54,031 nucleotides of DNA, taken from contig SLTG01000004.1 of the NCBI GenBank assembly GCA_007130045.1, forward strand, positions 1-54,031. Reading direction: 5' to 3'. Position numbers and translations under genes: made by a program. The notes beneath the pieces are model-generated. The model ran no database searches, was not told the DNA's origin, and saw nothing but the letters and a program-made list of their open reading frames with translations. This document shows, piece by piece, positions 51,637 through 54,031 of the stretch. This DNA is from Opitutales bacterium. Lineage in GTDB: Bacteria; Verrucomicrobiota; Verrucomicrobiia; Opitutales; T3Sed10-336. Position 1 is the stretch's first letter, and each line of letters starts with the position of its first letter.

Positions 51637-52422
51637 TCAGGAAATCGCCGAACGCCACCACTCGTAATGCTCCCGTTCCAATTTCTCCATATCGGGCATT
51701 GGATAGTACGACAACCCAGTGCCATCGGCCACATAGAACCCCCCTTTGACTGTCCGGTAGAGAAAATCATCGGGCATCGAACGAACCACGGATTTGAACG
51801 GTTTTTCCCTGTGGTCCCTGACGGTGATCAAGCATTCGCGCAAATGCGCGATATGGGAATAAGGCAAATTATCGGCCATTCCCCTTTGCGGATCCTCCGC
51901 CAGTCCATTGAGACAGAGTTCACAAAAAACAATGCGGTCCACCGATACGGGTTGTTTCCGATCCGTCAGCCTGCGCCCGAATTCCCGGGGTCCGAGTGAG
52001 CTGACCACTTGGGGTTGAAGCGGGCACATTTCCTGGTAAAGATGGAGGCTGTGCCCATCCCGACGATGTTCCCGACTCTCCGATTCAGACGGTTCTCCCG
52101 ATTCCAATCCCAATACCCTGCCGTCGGCGGTAACCAGGAACAACGTTCCGAGAGCTTCCCGGGGAACATGTTCCAAAACCCGGTAAACGGAAAGGTAGGT
52201 CGATCTCCGCGGTTGCCCATCCGAATGGGGAACGCAGCGTTTTTCGATCCCGGCCAGAGGAAAATAATCGGATTGGAAATCGTCGGGCAACTCGAAAAAC
52301 ATTGCCCGGCCCCGGGAAAGCTTTTGTGTCCCGGTGGCGTAATAAGCGCCGAATTCCTCCGGTGGAATCATTGACGCAATCAGCGACTCCGGAATCAATG
52401 AAAGATAGAGATGTATGCTCAT
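51637..52422 (-). CDS. Conserved hypothetical protein
   Basis: 261 residues from ATG 52422, with GGGAG ten bases upstream. It begins MSIHLYLSLIPESLIASMIP and continues FGAYYATGTQKLSRGRAMFF. The middle is a compact domain with YRVLEHVPREALGTLFLVTA, then a Cys-containing part (MCPLQPQVVSSLGPREFGRR, IVFCELCLNGLAEDP). The C-terminus is hydrophilic. No signal peptide or helix; probably cytoplasmic. I recognise the N-terminal pattern as recurring in other bacteria but know no function for it. Confidence 0.75.
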   Translation of the reverse strand: MSIHLYLSLIPESLIASMIPPEEFGAYYATGTQKLSRGRAMFFELPDDFQSDYFPLAGIEKRCVPHSDGQPRRSTYLSVYRVLEHVPREALGTLFLVTADGRVLGLESGEPSESESREHRRDGHSLHLYQEMCPLQPQVVSSLGPREFGRRLTDRKQPVSVDRIVFCELCLNGLAEDPQRGMADNLPYSHIAHLRECLITVRDHREKPFKSVVRSMPDDFLYRTVKGGFYVADGTGLSYYPMPDMEKLEREHYEWWRSAIS

Positions 52423-52908
52423 GCTTGCTCACTCCCTCCATGAATCGCAGCGGGTTGCTTCTGCTACACGGAATATCAATAGCGGGAAAACCCTTTGAGC
52501 CCTCCGGGGCATTGCTTCCGAATTGAAAAGCCCAAAATACTAAATTTTCTTGATGAATTGTAAGGGCGTAGGACACGAATGTCAAAAGCAAAAGCTTTAT
52601 TTTAATTCCATCAAAAGTCGCTGAATAAATGCCAAATAATGCTTGTCATAAACCTATAACGGGTTTTATTCTATACGTTATCAGGTTTTCGGAATTTGCT
52701 TGCTGGAAACGGAGAGCGGACTCGGTTCGCTTCGCGCCCGGTCTTGCCGCTTTGCTCGGATCAAGTCCCCTGCCGAAGCGGGTTGGAAAACCCGCTCTCC
52801 TGTTTTCCGAAAACTTGATGACGGGCAGTATAAATTTGGGTGAATTGGGTTAATGGGAGAATGTTTTACTGTTGATATTCTTTTACCCGATAAGAGGAAG
52901 GAGGGGAC
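52423..52908. repeat. Nested inverted repeats in a gene-free stretch
   Basis: GTTTTCGGAA (52685-52694) pairs with TTCCGAAAAC (52805-52814); inside it GGAGAGCGG (52711-52719) pairs with CCGCTCTCC (52792-52800); GCGGGTT (52778-52784) pairs with AACCCGC (52789-52795). The arms occur in correct nested order over 130 bases. It may be a REP-type or miniature mobile element. No gene is supported. Confidence 0.5.
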
Positions 52909-53460
52909 ATGGCTAAAATCCTTGGCAGGCGCCATTTTATAAAATCCTGTTGCCTTGCCGGAGGCGCGGGGTTGCTAAAAGGATGTCGCCAATCAAACGC
53001 ATCGGAGAGTGAAAGCAGTCGCAATTGGAAGCCGGCCTACGCCAAACTGGAAGAGGAAGGGAAACTGGCGGAACGAGCGGAGGAAGCCTATGCCAGGCTG
53101 GAAAAATGCGAACTTTGCCCGCGTGGTTGCGGGGTGAACCGGATTGCCGGAGAAAGCGGCTTTTGCAGGGCTCCCAAGAATGTGATGGTGTATGGTCATC
53201 ATCCCCACTTTGGAGAAGAATTGCCATTGGTGGGGCGGAACGGTTCCGGAACGATCTTTTTCTCCAATTGCAATTTGCGTTGCGTTTTTTGTCAGAACTA
53301 TCCGATCGCCCATGAAGGGCGCGGGCGGGAGGTCTCCGATGAGGCTCTCGCCGGGATGATGATGGATTTGCAGCGACGGGGGTGTCATAATATCAATTTG
53401 GTAACCCCGACCCACGTTATGCCCCACATCATCAATGCCGTCCGGATCGCTTTGAACTGA
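52909..53460 (+). pseudogene. N-terminal half of a PflX-like radical SAM protein with a Tat-lipoprotein-like signal
   Basis: 183 residues, ATG 52909 behind AGGAAGGAGGGGAC. Opening LGRRHFIKSCCLAGGAGLL followed by KGC combines a Tat-like RRxFIK with a possible lipobox. Then Cys-rich CELCPRGCGVNRIAGESGFC and the radical-SAM motif CNLRCVFC (near residue 124). COG1313/PflX-type proteins are normally over 300 residues; here a stop follows HIINAVRIALN and none of the three frames continues the family. I take it as truncated. It may still yield an [4Fe-4S]-binding fragment. Confidence 0.65.
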
Positions 53461-53510
53461 GTATGCTCGAAGCCCATCGCCGTCGCATACGGTAAGGGGG
53501 AATTTTGCTC

Positions 53511-53893
53511 TCATGAATTCCAAAGACCGGGAATGGGGCGAGCGCAAAAATCGCATTTTCCGCCGGTAATGTGGTTCTCGTCGATAATGAACCCGGTCCG
53601 GGCGATAACCTTTTCGTGGCATCCGGGGCGGAATGTGTTCTCGCCCTGATGGCCGGTCACCCGGGCGACATAGACGAACTCAAGCCCCTCTTCCAAGGCG
53701 GTTTCACGGGCTCGATCCAGGGTGGAAACGGGGGTTTGCGGAAGGTCGGCGAGCCGGTGCAAAGGATAGAAGCGGGCGAAATGAAGCGGGGTTCCCTCTC
53801 CCAACTCGTTGGCGATCCACTTGCACATTTCCCTGATCTTTCCCATGTCATCATTCAGGGAGGGAATCAGGATATTGGTGATTTCAAGATGGC
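53511..53893 (-). pseudogene. C-terminal fragment of an AmmeMemoRadiSam-type radical SAM enzyme
   Basis: From about 53893 down to the TGA at 53511 the minus strand encodes HLEITNILIPSLNDDMGKIR, PLHFARFYPLHRLADLPQTP, ARVTGHQGENTFRPGCHEKV and GGKCDFCARPIPGLW, the C-terminal half of AmrS-type enzymes. Upstream of the His at 53889-53891 the frame becomes meaningless (MFRRSRDNASRPQ), so the N-terminal half with the CxxxCxxC site is lost. It faces the truncated PflX-like gene, 50 bases away. Confidence 0.7.
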
Positions 53894-54031
53894 TTCGTTG
53901 AAAAGTCCATCTACAGCCTCTCGGATGTCGCCAAGATACTCTCTGCGGCCTGCTGGCGTTATCTCGACTTCGTCGGAACATTGGAGGACACCACTCCCGC
54001 CCGACACGATCTCAATAAAATCAGCCGCACC
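53867..54031 (-). CDS. Partial ORF at the right edge, other strand possible
   Basis: A minus-strand frame from the edge to TGA 53867 gives 54 residues, including ADFIEIVSGGSGVLQCSDEV and EITPAGRREYLGDIREAVDG, plausible as a globular or winged-helix tail. The plus strand also has a long open frame in the same phase, including EKSIYSLSDVAKILSAACWR, so strand is undecided. It starts exactly where AmrS similarity ends, so an inserted element is likely. Confidence 0.3.
   Translation of the reverse strand, partial: GAADFIEIVSGGSGVLQCSDEVEITPAGRREYLGDIREAVDGLFNEAILKSPIS

Noticed and set aside
1-54031. tRNA, rRNA and CRISPR arrays
   Set aside because: No cloverleaf with a TTCRA loop, no rRNA signature and no regularly spaced direct repeats were seen by eye; a covariance search would settle tRNAs.

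Overview
The window looks like a chromosomal segment of a Verrucomicrobiota bacterium, probably Opitutae/Puniceicoccales-like. This is an inference: no rRNA gene is present. It rests on an LPS-making envelope (LptB, LptA, LptC-like, KdsC) linked to HPr kinase, a DUF1080-ThuA fusion, many secreted carbohydrate-active proteins, and mostly weak Shine-Dalgarno signals.

Layout. 1-4.2 kb: two secreted polysaccharide-degrading proteins on the minus strand, the first cut by the window edge. 4.5-5.7 kb: a small membrane protein, then L27 and L21. 5.7-13.9 kb: methyltransferase, SDR epimerase, lipoprotein cyclophilin, WbpM-like epimerase, D-aminoacyl-tRNA deacylase, TonB receptor and PEGA lipoprotein. 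13.96-15.56 kb: SRP RNA with its own terminator, then dnaX, whose C-terminal part lies in the -1 frame behind an A10 run. 15.8-22.5 kb: thioesterase and AddB/AddA nuclease-helicase. 22.8-25.4 kb: conserved hypothetical, dnaA and a probable origin. 25.4-31.0 kb: a tightly packed minus-strand run hprK-lptB-lptA-lptC-kdsC-E1 alpha/beta fusion. 31-37 kb: MBL hydrolase, DUF2726 protein, DUF1080-ThuA protein and a copper-type P1B ATPase.

37.5-44.5 kb is an accessory island of four minus-strand genes: a PL7-like jelly-roll protein, a pectate-lyase-like beta-helix protein, an AT-rich enolase-superfamily gene and a CBM-like secreted protein. Each has the same kind of ~110-120 bp repeat on its 5' side. 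The repeat carries a sigma70-like promoter (TTGACA, 18 bp, -10) and, exactly 7 nt after the -10, a 28-29 codon reading frame predicted to be leaderless. In one copy this frame runs directly into the downstream gene. This repeated promoter-plus-micro-ORF cassette is the most novel structure I see.

44.9-51.3 kb: a translationally coupled cbb3 oxidase operon, ccoS-N-O-P-I plus a TauE/SafE-like (CcoH/UreH-like) gene. CcoP has one haem site and CcoI carries low-complexity insertions. 51.3-54.0 kb: a decayed transposase remnant, a conserved hypothetical gene, and two truncated radical-SAM genes facing each other, ending at a recombination junction near the right edge. I saw no tRNA, rRNA or CRISPR.
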